From contig NZ_SOZA01000021.1 of the NCBI RefSeq assembly GCF_004519305.1, positions 1-64,000 on the forward strand: 64,000 nucleotides of DNA. Reading direction: 5' to 3'. Position 1 is the stretch's first letter; each line of letters opens with the position of its first letter. Positions 46,801-55,593 of the stretch are shown in pieces. The notes under the pieces are model-generated. The model did no database searches and was not told the origin of the DNA. It saw only the letters and a program-made list of their open reading frames with translations. Source of the DNA: Pseudomonas sp. RIT623 (GTDB lineage: Bacteria; Pseudomonadota; Gammaproteobacteria; Pseudomonadales; Pseudomonadaceae). The translations under genes were made by a program, and so were the position numbers.

Positions 46801-48744
46801 TACCTTCAGGTTGTCGGCGGCGAGCTTCTTGCCGTTGCGGTCGGCGACCAGGAACTCGAACTGCACCGGAGCGTCACTGTCGGTTTCCTCGCCGTCGAAC
46901 AGGCCGCGCAGGCCTGGCAGACGGTCGGCAGGCCAGATCGGCTGTTCCAGGCGGCGGGTGATTGGCCGGCCACCGGACTCTTGCAGGCTGGCCTGCACGG
47001 TCAGTTGCAAAGGCGAACGGGCTTCGCTCCAGCGGCTCTCGATATCGATGCGCGCCTTGCCGTTCTGGTCGAGGGTGATTTCGTCGAGTTCCAGGTCCTG
47101 GTTCAGCTCGGTCTCGGTGACCGCGCCGAACTGGTAACCCGGCAGCGCCGGCACCGCTTCGCGCAGCGGACGCAGGTAAGCCTGGCCGCTGAGGCGATTG
47201 CCGGCGGCCGGCGCGCCATAGAGGTAGCGGCCATTGACCTGGATGCTGGCGGTCTGTTCCGGCGTCAGCGGCGCGGCGCTGCCCTTGAGCTCCAGCGCCA
47301 GGCGCTCGGGGAGGAAGTCCTCGACGAGGAATTCGTAGACCTGTTTGCGACCCCCGCCCAAGTCGAGCAGCAGTTGCCAGCGGCCGGTCGGGGCCTCAGT
47401 GGCCAGTTGCAACTGGTATTGGAACAGGCCGTTCTGGTCGGCTTCCCAGACGAACTTGCGGCTGACCTGCTCGTCCGGGCGGCGTACTTCCACGGTCACC
47501 GGCTGGGCCTTGACCGGCTTGCCGTCCTGGTCGCGCAGCAGGCCGTTGAGCAGCACCGTCTCGCCCGGGCGATACAGGTCACGCGGGCCGAAGATGAAGA
47601 ACTGCAAAGGGTTGGCCTGCGGCCCGGTGATGTCGAACTCGGCCAGGTCCAGGGCCGCGGTGTTCAGGCGCAGCAGGGTGGTGTGCACGCCCTGGGTGGC
47701 GATCAGGGTGTCGGCCTTGGCGGTGATCGGCAACTGCGCGTGGCCGTCGCCGTCGGTCTTGGCCTGGGCCAGCAGCTTGCCCTTGTCGTCATGCAGCTCG
47801 AGGTTGACACCGTTGAGCGCCTTGCCGCCCTCGAGGGCCTGCGTGAACACATCGAGGCGGTCGCGGTATCGGTGGGCGGACACGCCGATATCGCTGAGGG
47901 TGAACAGGGTCGCCGGCTGCGAGTAGTCATAGGTGCCGGATGCACGCATCACCGCCAGGTAGACACCCGGCTCTTGCAAAGGCTTGATCCCGGCGATCGG
48001 CAGCAGCACGGTCTCGCGGGTGTTGCGCGCCGGGTTGAGGTCGAAGCGGCCGCTGTAGACCAGCTCGGCCATGTCCAGGGTTTCCCTGGACTGGTAGTAG
48101 TACAGGCTGGCGTTGCGGCCCCAGTTGACCAGGAAGGTCGAGAGCATCTCGGGCTTGACCCGGAAGAACTCGACATCGACCTTATCGACGTTCAGGGCGA
48201 TCACCGGCAGGCCTTCGGCCAGGCGCGTGGGTAGCAACGAGCCGCGGCTGGCAAAGCCCACGGTAGGTTGCATGTCACGGGTTTCGAAGCGGCTGACCGA
48301 TTCGGCCGCGAGCGTGTTGCCGTTGACCGACAGCAGGCCCTTGTCGATGGTCAGGACCATCTTGCGCTGCGGTTCGAGGTGGCGCAGGCGCAGTTCCATC
48401 TGGTTGTCGGAGAGTTCCCAGGCGCCATCGACCTTGCCCTTGACGGTATCGACCAGGTGCAGCCTGGCGGCGAAGTCCTGGTTGGCATCCAGCGGCGCGG
48501 AGACGCTGACCGACAGGGTGCTGGCTCCGTCGAGCTGGACTTCCGAGACATCCAGCACGGTCAGCTCGCGACCGGCGTAGCGCTTGGCGAGTACGGCGGG
48601 GTCTTCGCGCTTGGCGGTCTTGGTTTCGGCGGGCGCGACGGCAGTGGCGGCGTCGGCCGGCGCCGCTGGCTTGTCCGGCGTGGAGGAATCACAGGCACTG
48701 AGCAAGGCCAGCGCGCAGGCCAGCAACAATCCTTTGTTGAGCAT
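43840..48744 (-). CDS. Alpha-2-macroglobulin family lipoprotein (YfhM-like)
   Basis: This 1634-aa lipoprotein has lipobox LSAC (Cys18) followed by Asp, a +2 residue that retains lipoproteins in the inner membrane of E. coli. A long series of macroglobulin domains follows. The thioester motif is PYGCLEQ, with Cys1167, so it is the thioester-containing class. The C-terminal alpha-alpha barrel and receptor-like domains complete it. Bacterial A2Ms are thought to trap attacking proteases in the periplasm and act with PBP1C in repair after envelope damage. ATG 48744 (MLNKGLLLACALALLSAC) is chosen, although the frame is open for 54 codons upstream. Confidence 0.95.
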   Translation of the reverse strand: MLNKGLLLACALALLSACDSSTPDKPAAPADAATAVAPAETKTAKREDPAVLAKRYAGRELTVLDVSEVQLDGASTLSVSVSAPLDANQDFAARLHLVDTVKGKVDGAWELSDNQMELRLRHLEPQRKMVLTIDKGLLSVNGNTLAAESVSRFETRDMQPTVGFASRGSLLPTRLAEGLPVIALNVDKVDVEFFRVKPEMLSTFLVNWGRNASLYYYQSRETLDMAELVYSGRFDLNPARNTRETVLLPIAGIKPLQEPGVYLAVMRASGTYDYSQPATLFTLSDIGVSAHRYRDRLDVFTQALEGGKALNGVNLELHDDKGKLLAQAKTDGDGHAQLPITAKADTLIATQGVHTTLLRLNTAALDLAEFDITGPQANPLQFFIFGPRDLYRPGETVLLNGLLRDQDGKPVKAQPVTVEVRRPDEQVSRKFVWEADQNGLFQYQLQLATEAPTGRWQLLLDLGGGRKQVYEFLVEDFLPERLALELKGSAAPLTPEQTASIQVNGRYLYGAPAAGNRLSGQAYLRPLREAVPALPGYQFGAVTETELNQDLELDEITLDQNGKARIDIESRWSEARSPLQLTVQASLQESGGRPITRRLEQPIWPADRLPGLRGLFDGEETDSDAPVQFEFLVADRNGKKLAADNLKVRLIRERRDYYWNYSQGDGWSYNYNEKFLTQAEETISVKAGSTAKLSFQVEWGPYRVEVEDPQTGLVSSARFWAGYRAQDNAEGGAVRPDQVKIALDKPAYADGATAKVTVTPPAAGTGYLMVESADGPLWWQEIEVPAEGKTFEVELDKKWTRHDLYISALVIRPGERKANATPKRAVGVLHLPLNRAERKLAVTLQAPEKMRPKQPLTVKFKAANADGSVPKQIHVLLSAVDVGILNITDFKTPDPFASLFGRKAYGADQLDIYGQLIEAGQGRLASLAFGGDAAMAKGGKRPNTTVTIVAQQSVPVTLDDQGQGQATVEIPDFNGELRLMAQAWTEEHFGMAEGKTVVAAPLIAELSAPRFLAGGDRTNLALDLANLSGRAQQLSVQLAGEGQLSLVGGAQQNVTLAEGQRSTLLIPVLAQGGLGQGKVRVRVDGLQLPGEPGTAFEREWTLGVRPAYPAMLKHYRVALKDQPWSLPDSDLAEFEPAGLEASLALSSRPPLNLAEQIRALEAYPYGCLEQTTSGLYPSLYADADSLKRLGIKGEPAEVRKRKIEMGIEHLLGMQRYNGSFGLWSSDSEEEYWLSAYVTDFLLRAREQGYGVPAEVVKKASERLLRYVQERNLIEVDYSDNAEHTRFAVQAYAGLVLARSQQAPLGALRSLFERRADARSGLPLVQLAVALDKMGDKTRSQQALQAGLAVSRGKGWMADYGSALRDQALILALLQENNLAGNQVDQRLFALSDELAANRWLSTQERNALFLAGRGLLGKPEGNWKARLDSAGEVREFNNGDTGMKLEGPLLAAPLTVQNESSETLYQQLTLSGYPRQAPAAAGNGMEIRREYLGMNGQALDVRNLRSGDLVLVHLALKAQAPVPDALVVDLLPAGLELENQNLAQSAASLDNASSAVKQWRESMQNASVVHQEYRDDRYVAALKLDSYGTTHLLYLARAVTPGSYRIPPPQVESMYRPNLQAIGESQGEMVVRAR

Positions 48745-48934
48745 TTGAGTGGGAACTCTTCGGCAGCGTGTACATGAGGAGGGGCAACTATAGCGCAACG
48801 GCTGCTGGCTTACCTGGCGATGCGCGGCAAGTGAGACCCTGTTCGCGCGGATTGGTTGCCGGGTCGGTACAATCGTTTTGCAATCGCGGGGCAAGCCCGC
48901 TCCCACGCCCCACGATTACCCTGCTGGAGCCTGC

Positions 48935-50272
48935 ATGTCGTCACTGTCCACCGCCTGGCGCGACCGCCTCACCCACCGCAAGGTCTGGGCCCTGGCTGCG
49001 CCGATGATCCTGTCCAACATCTCGGTGCCACTGGTGGCGCTGGTCGACAGCACGGTGATCGGCCACTTGCCCCATGCCCACCAACTGGGCGCGGTGGCGG
49101 TGGGCGCCACGCTGTTCACCTTCATGGTCGGGCTGCTGGGTTTCCTGCGTATGGGTTCCACCGGCTTTGCCGCCCAGGCCGCCGGCCGCGCCGATGGCGC
49201 CGCGCTGCGCCAGGTGCTGGCCCAGGGGCTGCTACTGGCGTTCGGCCTGGCCGTGCTGATCGGCCTGCTCGCCCTGCCCTTCAGCCAGCTCGCCCTGCAC
49301 GCCATGCAGCCGAGCGAGGCGCTGCAGGCATCGACCGAAGCCTTTTTCCACACCCGCCTGCTCGGCCTGCCGGCGGCGCTGGCCAGCTATGCCCTGGTCG
49401 GCTGGTTCCTCGGCACCCAGAACGCCCGGGCGCCGCTGGCCATCCTGTTGACCACCAACCTGTTGAACATTGCCTTGAACCTGTGGTTCGTGCTCGGTCT
49501 GGATTGGGGCGTGGTCGGTTCGGCGCGGGCCTCGGTGATCGCCGAATGGAGCGCCGCGCTGCTCGGCCTGGCCCTCACCCGTCCGGCGCTGCGCGCCTAC
49601 CCCGGGCATGCCGCCTGGGCCGCGCTCAAGCGCTGGCAGGCCTGGCGCCCGCTGCTGGCGGTCAACCGCGATATCTTCCTGCGCAGCCTGGCGCTGCAAC
49701 TGGTGTTCCTGCTGCTGACCGTGCAAGGCGCGCGCCTGGGCGAGGCCACGGTGGCGGCCAACGCCCTGCTGCTCAATGGCCTGCTGCTCACCGCCTATGC
49801 CCTCGACGGCCTGGCCCATGCGGTCGAGGCCCTGTGCGGCCATGCCATCGGCGCCCGCGATCGCCAGTCGTTGCGGCGTACATTAGTGGTGGCCTGTGGC
49901 TGGTCGCTGATCGTAAGCCTGGGGTTCGCGGTGCTGTTCGTGCTGGGCGGGCACGTATTCATCGATATGCAGACCGACATCGCCAGCGTGCGCGCGGCGG
50001 CGTATCCCTTCCTGCCTTACCTGGCGCTGCTGCCGTTGGTGGCGGTATGGAGCTACCTGCTCGATGGGCTGTTCATCGGCGCGACGCGGGCGCGGGAGAT
50101 GCGCAATGCGATGCTGGTGTCGGTGGTGATCGCGTTGCCTGTGGCGGTTGTCATGCGTGGGTTCGGCAACCATGGGTTGTGGTTGGCGTTTCTGGGGTTC
50201 ATGGCGTTGCGGGCGGGGACGCTGGGATGGGTCGGGTGGCGGTTGCAGCAGCGAGATCGTTGGGTTCGGTGA
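48935..50272 (+). CDS. MATE-family efflux transporter (DinF-like)
   Basis: This 445-aa inner-membrane protein has about 12 hydrophobic helices and the MATE core repeated in two halves. MILSNISVPLVALVDSTVIG lies near the N terminus, with GFLRMGSTGFAAQAAGR in the first half. It resembles the DinF branch of MATE cation-coupled drug or solute exporters. The ATG at 48935 is preceded by CTGGAG. It is divergent from the alpha-2-macroglobulin gene, with a GGGCTTGCCCCGC-type palindrome in the gap. The REP/RAYT cluster follows downstream. Confidence 0.88.
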   Translation: MSSLSTAWRDRLTHRKVWALAAPMILSNISVPLVALVDSTVIGHLPHAHQLGAVAVGATLFTFMVGLLGFLRMGSTGFAAQAAGRADGAALRQVLAQGLLLAFGLAVLIGLLALPFSQLALHAMQPSEALQASTEAFFHTRLLGLPAALASYALVGWFLGTQNARAPLAILLTTNLLNIALNLWFVLGLDWGVVGSARASVIAEWSAALLGLALTRPALRAYPGHAAWAALKRWQAWRPLLAVNRDIFLRSLALQLVFLLLTVQGARLGEATVAANALLLNGLLLTAYALDGLAHAVEALCGHAIGARDRQSLRRTLVVACGWSLIVSLGFAVLFVLGGHVFIDMQTDIASVRAAAYPFLPYLALLPLVAVWSYLLDGLFIGATRAREMRNAMLVSVVIALPVAVVMRGFGNHGLWLAFLGFMALRAGTLGWVGWRLQQRDRWVR

Positions 50273-50289
50273 AGCAGGGGGCGCGTTGC

Positions 50290-50380
50290 GGCCCTTTCGC
50301 GACACAAGACCGTACCCACAGGAGATCGCGGTCGTCTGTAGGAGCGGCCTTGTGTCGCGAAATGAGGGCGCAGCCCTCAC
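50290..50380. repeat. REP pair flanking RAYT (left)
   Basis: GGCCCTTTCGCGACACAAGA (50290-50309) and an inverted CTGTAGGAGCGGCCTTGTGT (50336-50355) form a degenerate pair immediately downstream of the RAYT stop codon. A GAGGGCGC/GCCCTC hairpin follows at 50364-50378. Confidence 0.8.
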
Positions 50381-50388
50381 CAGCTGAC

Positions 50389-50844
50389 TCACAGCCAAAC
50401 ACAATCCCAATGTGAATACTCGCCAGCACGCCGTACCAGCCCGGCACGAATAGGATTGGCGATGATGTAGCGGGCAGCGGCCTTGACGTCTTCATCTCGA
50501 CGCAAAGCCCGATCATGATAACCGGGCTGCCAGACACGTTGACGATCCGTTCCGGCACGAAAGAGTGCGCAACTGCTTCTGGATTTGAACGCACGCATCA
50601 GACTGCTCAAACTGCCTTGTCTGAGTTCGACCAGCCAGTGCAGGTGATCAGGCATGAGTACCCAAGCCAAGGACTGGCAAGTGCCCTCCTGCTCGCTCAA
50701 GCGCAGTTGCTGGATAACTGCCCTGGCAAAGCGCAGGTGAGCGAACAGTGGCGCGCGATTGCGGGTAGTGGTCGTAAGCAGGTATGAACGACCAGCCTCT
50801 GAAAAGCGTCCAATGCGCAGGCGGTGGTTGCCTTGATGCTCCAT
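50389..50844 (-). CDS. REP-associated tyrosine transposase (RAYT)
   Basis: This 151-aa Y1/IS200-like endonuclease of the TnpA-REP family has the HUH metal motif HLH at residues 67-69 (LMPDHLHWLVEL). The catalytic tyrosine is probably Tyr126, in AARYIIANPIRAGLV. Start ATG 50844 is preceded by AAGGAG. RAYTs are single-copy, vertically inherited relatives of transposases thought to mobilise REP or REPIN sequences. The gene is bracketed by REP pairs of the GTAGGAGCGGCCTTGTG family, the presumed cognate substrate. It appears intact. Confidence 0.92.
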   Translation of the reverse strand: MEHQGNHRLRIGRFSEAGRSYLLTTTTRNRAPLFAHLRFARAVIQQLRLSEQEGTCQSLAWVLMPDHLHWLVELRQGSLSSLMRAFKSRSSCALFRAGTDRQRVWQPGYHDRALRRDEDVKAAARYIIANPIRAGLVRRAGEYSHWDCVWL

Positions 50845-50930
50845 GCGTCACTCCTTTGAACCTTGCATTCAAAGGTAGCCGCATGGGGGGGCAGCTTTAG
50901 AAGAAAGCGTTTCAGATTGTGAGTTTGCTA

Positions 50931-51022
50931 AGGCCCTTTCGCGGCACAAGGCCGCTCCTACAGGGGTATGCATTCTCCCTGTAGGAGCGGCCTTGTGCCG
51001 CGAAAGGGCCGCAAAGCGGCCC
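50931..51022. repeat. REP pair flanking RAYT (right)
   Basis: GGCCCTTTCGCGGCACAAGG, followed by CCGCTCCTACAG, faces its reverse complement CTGTAGGAGCGGCCTTGTGC (50980-50999), with CGCGAAAGGGCC following. The two REPs are nearly perfect mirror images around an 18-nt centre. A GGGCCGC/GCGGCCC hairpin ends at 51022, seven nt before the speA stop codon. Confidence 0.88.
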
Positions 51023-51028
51023 CGGGGA

Positions 51029-52942
<1,914 letters not shown>

Positions 52943-52969
52943 TCAAGTCCCCTGTATGAAAAGTCGAAA

Positions 52970-52998
52970 CACTGCCCCACCTCGGGGCGCTGGCAGTG
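52970..52998 (-). promoter_or_regulatory. Stem-loop in the speA leader
   Basis: CACTGCC (52970-52976) can pair with GGCAGTG (52992-52998). GCCCC (52974-52978) can instead pair with GGGGC (52984-52988). The two stems share bases 52974-52976 and exclude each other. They lie 28-56 nt upstream of the speA start. This could be a transcriptional or translational control structure, or the remnant of a terminator. Its function is unknown. Confidence 0.4.
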
Positions 52999-53094
52999 TA
53001 AATACTGAAAATGACGATTCTTCCGTGTCAGGCATAGACCCTGCCCACGGGAACGAGTTTAGAAAGCGCTGGGCAAAAAATCGCGCAGCTACAC

Positions 53095-53466
53095 TCAGCC
53101 GCCGGATTTCTTCGCCTTGAAACCCTGCTTGATCAGCTCGGCGAGCAGCAGCTCGACGTGATCGCCCTGGATTTCAATGACCCCATCCTTGAGCGCGCCG
53201 CCGGTGCCGCAACGACGCTTGAGCGTGCTGGCGAGCTCCTTGAGCGGTTCCAGGGCCAGGGGGACGCCCGTGATGGTGGTCACGGTCTTGCCGCCACGGC
53301 CTTTGCTTTCACGGCGCACGCGGGCAATGCCATCCCCCTCGGGGATGACCTGCTGCTTGCAGATACAGTCGTCCACCGGTTTGCTGCAGTCGGGACAGTG
53401 CCGACCGGCATCGGTGGAAAAGACGAGACCGCCCAGGGCGGAAAAGGAAGAAGCTTTCTTGGCCAC
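53095..53466 (-). CDS. SUI1/YciH-family translation factor
   Basis: This 123-aa protein has an N-terminal four-cysteine segment (CPDCSKPVDDCIC, about residues 25-37), possibly zinc-binding. A SUI1/eIF1 domain follows (GGKTVTTITGVPL, then LASTLKRRCGTGGALKDGVI). The E. coli homologue YciH affects fidelity of start selection. The start is GTG at 53466, with GAGGAAC upstream. The frame stays open further upstream but has no ribosome site. It is upstream of speA in the same direction. Confidence 0.9.
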   Translation of the reverse strand: MAKKASSFSALGGLVFSTDAGRHCPDCSKPVDDCICKQQVIPEGDGIARVRRESKGRGGKTVTTITGVPLALEPLKELASTLKRRCGTGGALKDGVIEIQGDHVELLLAELIKQGFKAKKSGG

Positions 53467-53661
53467 TTTTGTTCCTCTGTGCCGAGGACAAAAAACTGGT
53501 CGGCGGGAGCCGACCGCGAAGCCCCACTCTGGCAGGGGCGGCGCTACTGCCGCAAGGTTGTGCGACATCCCGAAAAGGGCGCGCAGTGTAACGATAAAAC
53601 CGGCGCTTGCTAAGTACAGGAATGCGCCAATTTACCAATGTTTTGCGACCTCGCGGCCATT

Positions 53662-53725
53662 GTTCGCCGGCAAGCCGGCTCCTACGGGGTCATCATGCGC
53701 CGTAGGAGCCGGCTTGCCGGCGAAC
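53662..53725. repeat. Perfect REP palindrome (GCCGGCTTGCCGGCGAA family)
   Basis: Arms 53662-53687 and 53700-53725 are perfect 26-bp reverse complements around a 12-nt centre. They contain GTAGGAGCCGGCTTGCCGGC. It lies between the Nudix and SUI1 genes (both minus strand) and probably separates their transcripts or stabilises their ends. Confidence 0.9.
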
Positions 53726-53738
53726 AGGCCGGGCACCA

Positions 53739-54275
53739 TCACCCATGGCTGGCCTTGTAGCGCTGCAACGCCGCCAACGAATCCGGGCAGTACGCAAGCT
53801 TCGCGCTCTCCTGCTCGGCCTGCTCCATGCTGATGAACCTGGCCTCGCTGACCTCTTCCGGCTGCAAGCACAACGGCCCGTCCCACACGGCCGAGAACAC
53901 CGCGCACCACAGCCGGTTGTCGGGTTGCTCGAAGTAGAAGGTCTCGTGGAAACGCAGCTCGACGCCGCTCACGCCCAGCTCCTCCTCGAGCTCGCGGGCG
54001 GCGGAGGCGGCATAGCCTTCACCAACCCCGACCATCCCCCCCGCTGCCACATCCCAGTAACCGGGATACAGCGCCTTGCTCAGGGTGCGCCGGTGCACGC
54101 ACAAGTCGCCCGCGCTGTTGAACAGCAGGATGAAGGTGCAGCGCCCGATCAGGCCGCGCTCGCGCAATTCGGCCCGTGGCAGGGCGCCGAGTGGTTGGTC
54201 ATGCTCATCGACCCAGGCCACCAGCTCGGCGTCGGAGGCCGCGCGGTGCGCGACCTCGGCGGGACTGACCGGCAT
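53739..54275 (-). CDS. Nudix hydrolase (YfcD-like)
   Basis: This 178-aa Nudix protein's Nudix box lies in GGMVGVGEGYAASAARELEE and continues ELGV, matching GX5EX7REUXEEXGU (about residues 79-101). N-terminal VDEHDQPLGALPRAELRERG resembles YfcD and isopentenyl-PP-isomerase-like Nudix proteins. It hydrolyses an unknown nucleoside diphosphate derivative. It starts 1 nt after the stop of the DUF2333 gene and is surely co-transcribed with it. A perfect REP palindrome follows 13 nt after its stop codon. Confidence 0.9.
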   Translation of the reverse strand: MPVSPAEVAHRAASDAELVAWVDEHDQPLGALPRAELRERGLIGRCTFILLFNSAGDLCVHRRTLSKALYPGYWDVAAGGMVGVGEGYAASAARELEEELGVSGVELRFHETFYFEQPDNRLWCAVFSAVWDGPLCLQPEEVSEARFISMEQAEQESAKLAYCPDSLAALQRYKASHG

Positions 54276-54276
54276 A

Positions 54277-55344
54277 TCAGCCCTGGGACAGCAGCTGGCG
54301 CAGGTCGATGACCGCGGCGTTGGCCCGGGAGATGTAGTTGGCCATCACCAGCGAGTGGTTGGCCCACATGCCGAAGCCGCTGCCATTGAGCACCATCGGG
54401 CTCCACAGCGCTTCCTGCGAGGCTTCCAGCTCGCGGATGATCTGCCGCACGCTGACCGTGGCGTTCTTCTTCGCCAGCACGTCGGCGAAGTCCACCTCGA
54501 TGGCGCGCAGCAGATGCGACAGCGCCCAGGCCTGGCCACGGGCCTCGTAGAACACGTTGTCGATCTGCAGCCATGGAGTCTCGACCACTTCCTCGTCGAC
54601 CTGCGGCGCCTGGCCCGGGGCCACGGACTCGGTCTTGAGGGTGTTGTTCAGCTTGACCCGGCCGACGCTGGCCGACAGGCGCTGCGACAGCGAGCCCAGG
54701 CGAGTGGCGACGTCACCCAGCCAGTTGTTCAGGTTGTCGGCGCGAGTATAGAAGATCGCGCCCTGGTCGCCCTTGGCCAGGCGAGTCTGGTAGCGGGTCA
54801 GCGATTTGATGCCTTCTTCGAACTCCGACTCGCTCGAGGGCAGGATCCAGCTCTTGTTGTCGAAGTTGAAGCGCGGCTCGGCCTTGGCCAGGTCGGCGTC
54901 CTCGGTGGACTGCGACTGCGAACGGGCGAAGTCCTTGCGCAGGGCACGAGACAGGTCGCGCACCTGGACCAGCACGCCATACTCCCAGCTCGGCATGTTG
55001 TCCATCCACAGGCCCGGCGGGAAACGGTCGTTGGAAATATAGCCACCAGGCTTGTCGAGCAGGGTGCTGGCCACGGTCTTGAGGGTCTCGACGGTGGTAT
55101 AGCCAATCACCATCTGCTGGCCGTTGCGTTCGGCGGCGGCCTGGGCGTTGTTCTGCACCGGGAACAGCGCCGGCTCCTGGCTCCAGTACCAACCCAGGCC
55201 GATGCACACCAGCAGGTACAGGCCGATCAACGTACCCAGGGCACGGCTCCACAGGCCGCCCAGATAGCTGCGGGTGGCGGCGCCACGGGTGTCGACCCGC
55301 TCACGGGGTTCGGCCTTGGCCTCGCGGTTTTTCCAATCCAGCAT
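54277..55344 (-). CDS. DUF2333 family membrane-anchored protein
   Basis: This 355-aa protein has one N-terminal transmembrane helix (about residues 35-55, ALGTLIGLYLLVCIGLGWYW). A long, mainly helical, presumably periplasmic domain follows, with FPPGLWMDNMPSWEYGVLVQ and GFGMWANHSLVMANYISRAN. These match the DUF2333 family. The function is unknown. It is conserved beside gcbA and speA in Pseudomonas. It is divergent from gcbA and is followed immediately by the Nudix gene. Confidence 0.9.
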   Translation of the reverse strand: MLDWKNREAKAEPRERVDTRGAATRSYLGGLWSRALGTLIGLYLLVCIGLGWYWSQEPALFPVQNNAQAAAERNGQQMVIGYTTVETLKTVASTLLDKPGGYISNDRFPPGLWMDNMPSWEYGVLVQVRDLSRALRKDFARSQSQSTEDADLAKAEPRFNFDNKSWILPSSESEFEEGIKSLTRYQTRLAKGDQGAIFYTRADNLNNWLGDVATRLGSLSQRLSASVGRVKLNNTLKTESVAPGQAPQVDEEVVETPWLQIDNVFYEARGQAWALSHLLRAIEVDFADVLAKKNATVSVRQIIRELEASQEALWSPMVLNGSGFGMWANHSLVMANYISRANAAVIDLRQLLSQG

Positions 55345-55593
55345 GGCAATTGTCCTTGATCAATCACGACGGTTAGGGGCTTGGACCACAGGCGTACGCC
55401 AGGGTGCCACGGCAAGCCCGCGTGGAAGCACTATAAAGCAGACGTCGCCATTCGTATAAGCGACCATCAGGTCAGCAACTGAATAATAATTCCGTAAACA
55501 CTTTGTTGACCCCAGGCACTCGCTTGCCAGAAAGCAGTGCTAGCATAGAGCCATCATCGAACCTGCACCCTCCCCCCTATAAGTAGTCAGGAC

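Noticed and set aside
44845..48234. A 1129-codon plus-strand frame opposite the alpha-2-macroglobulin gene
   Set aside because: The minus-strand frame has the lipobox and CLEQ thioester. The plus-strand frame is a GC-rich shadow with low-complexity His/Gln/Gly translation.
50290..51022. CRISPR array or IS200 insertion sequence
   Set aside because: The repeats are mirror-image REPs without spacers of constant length. The transposase is a RAYT without IS ends or target duplications.
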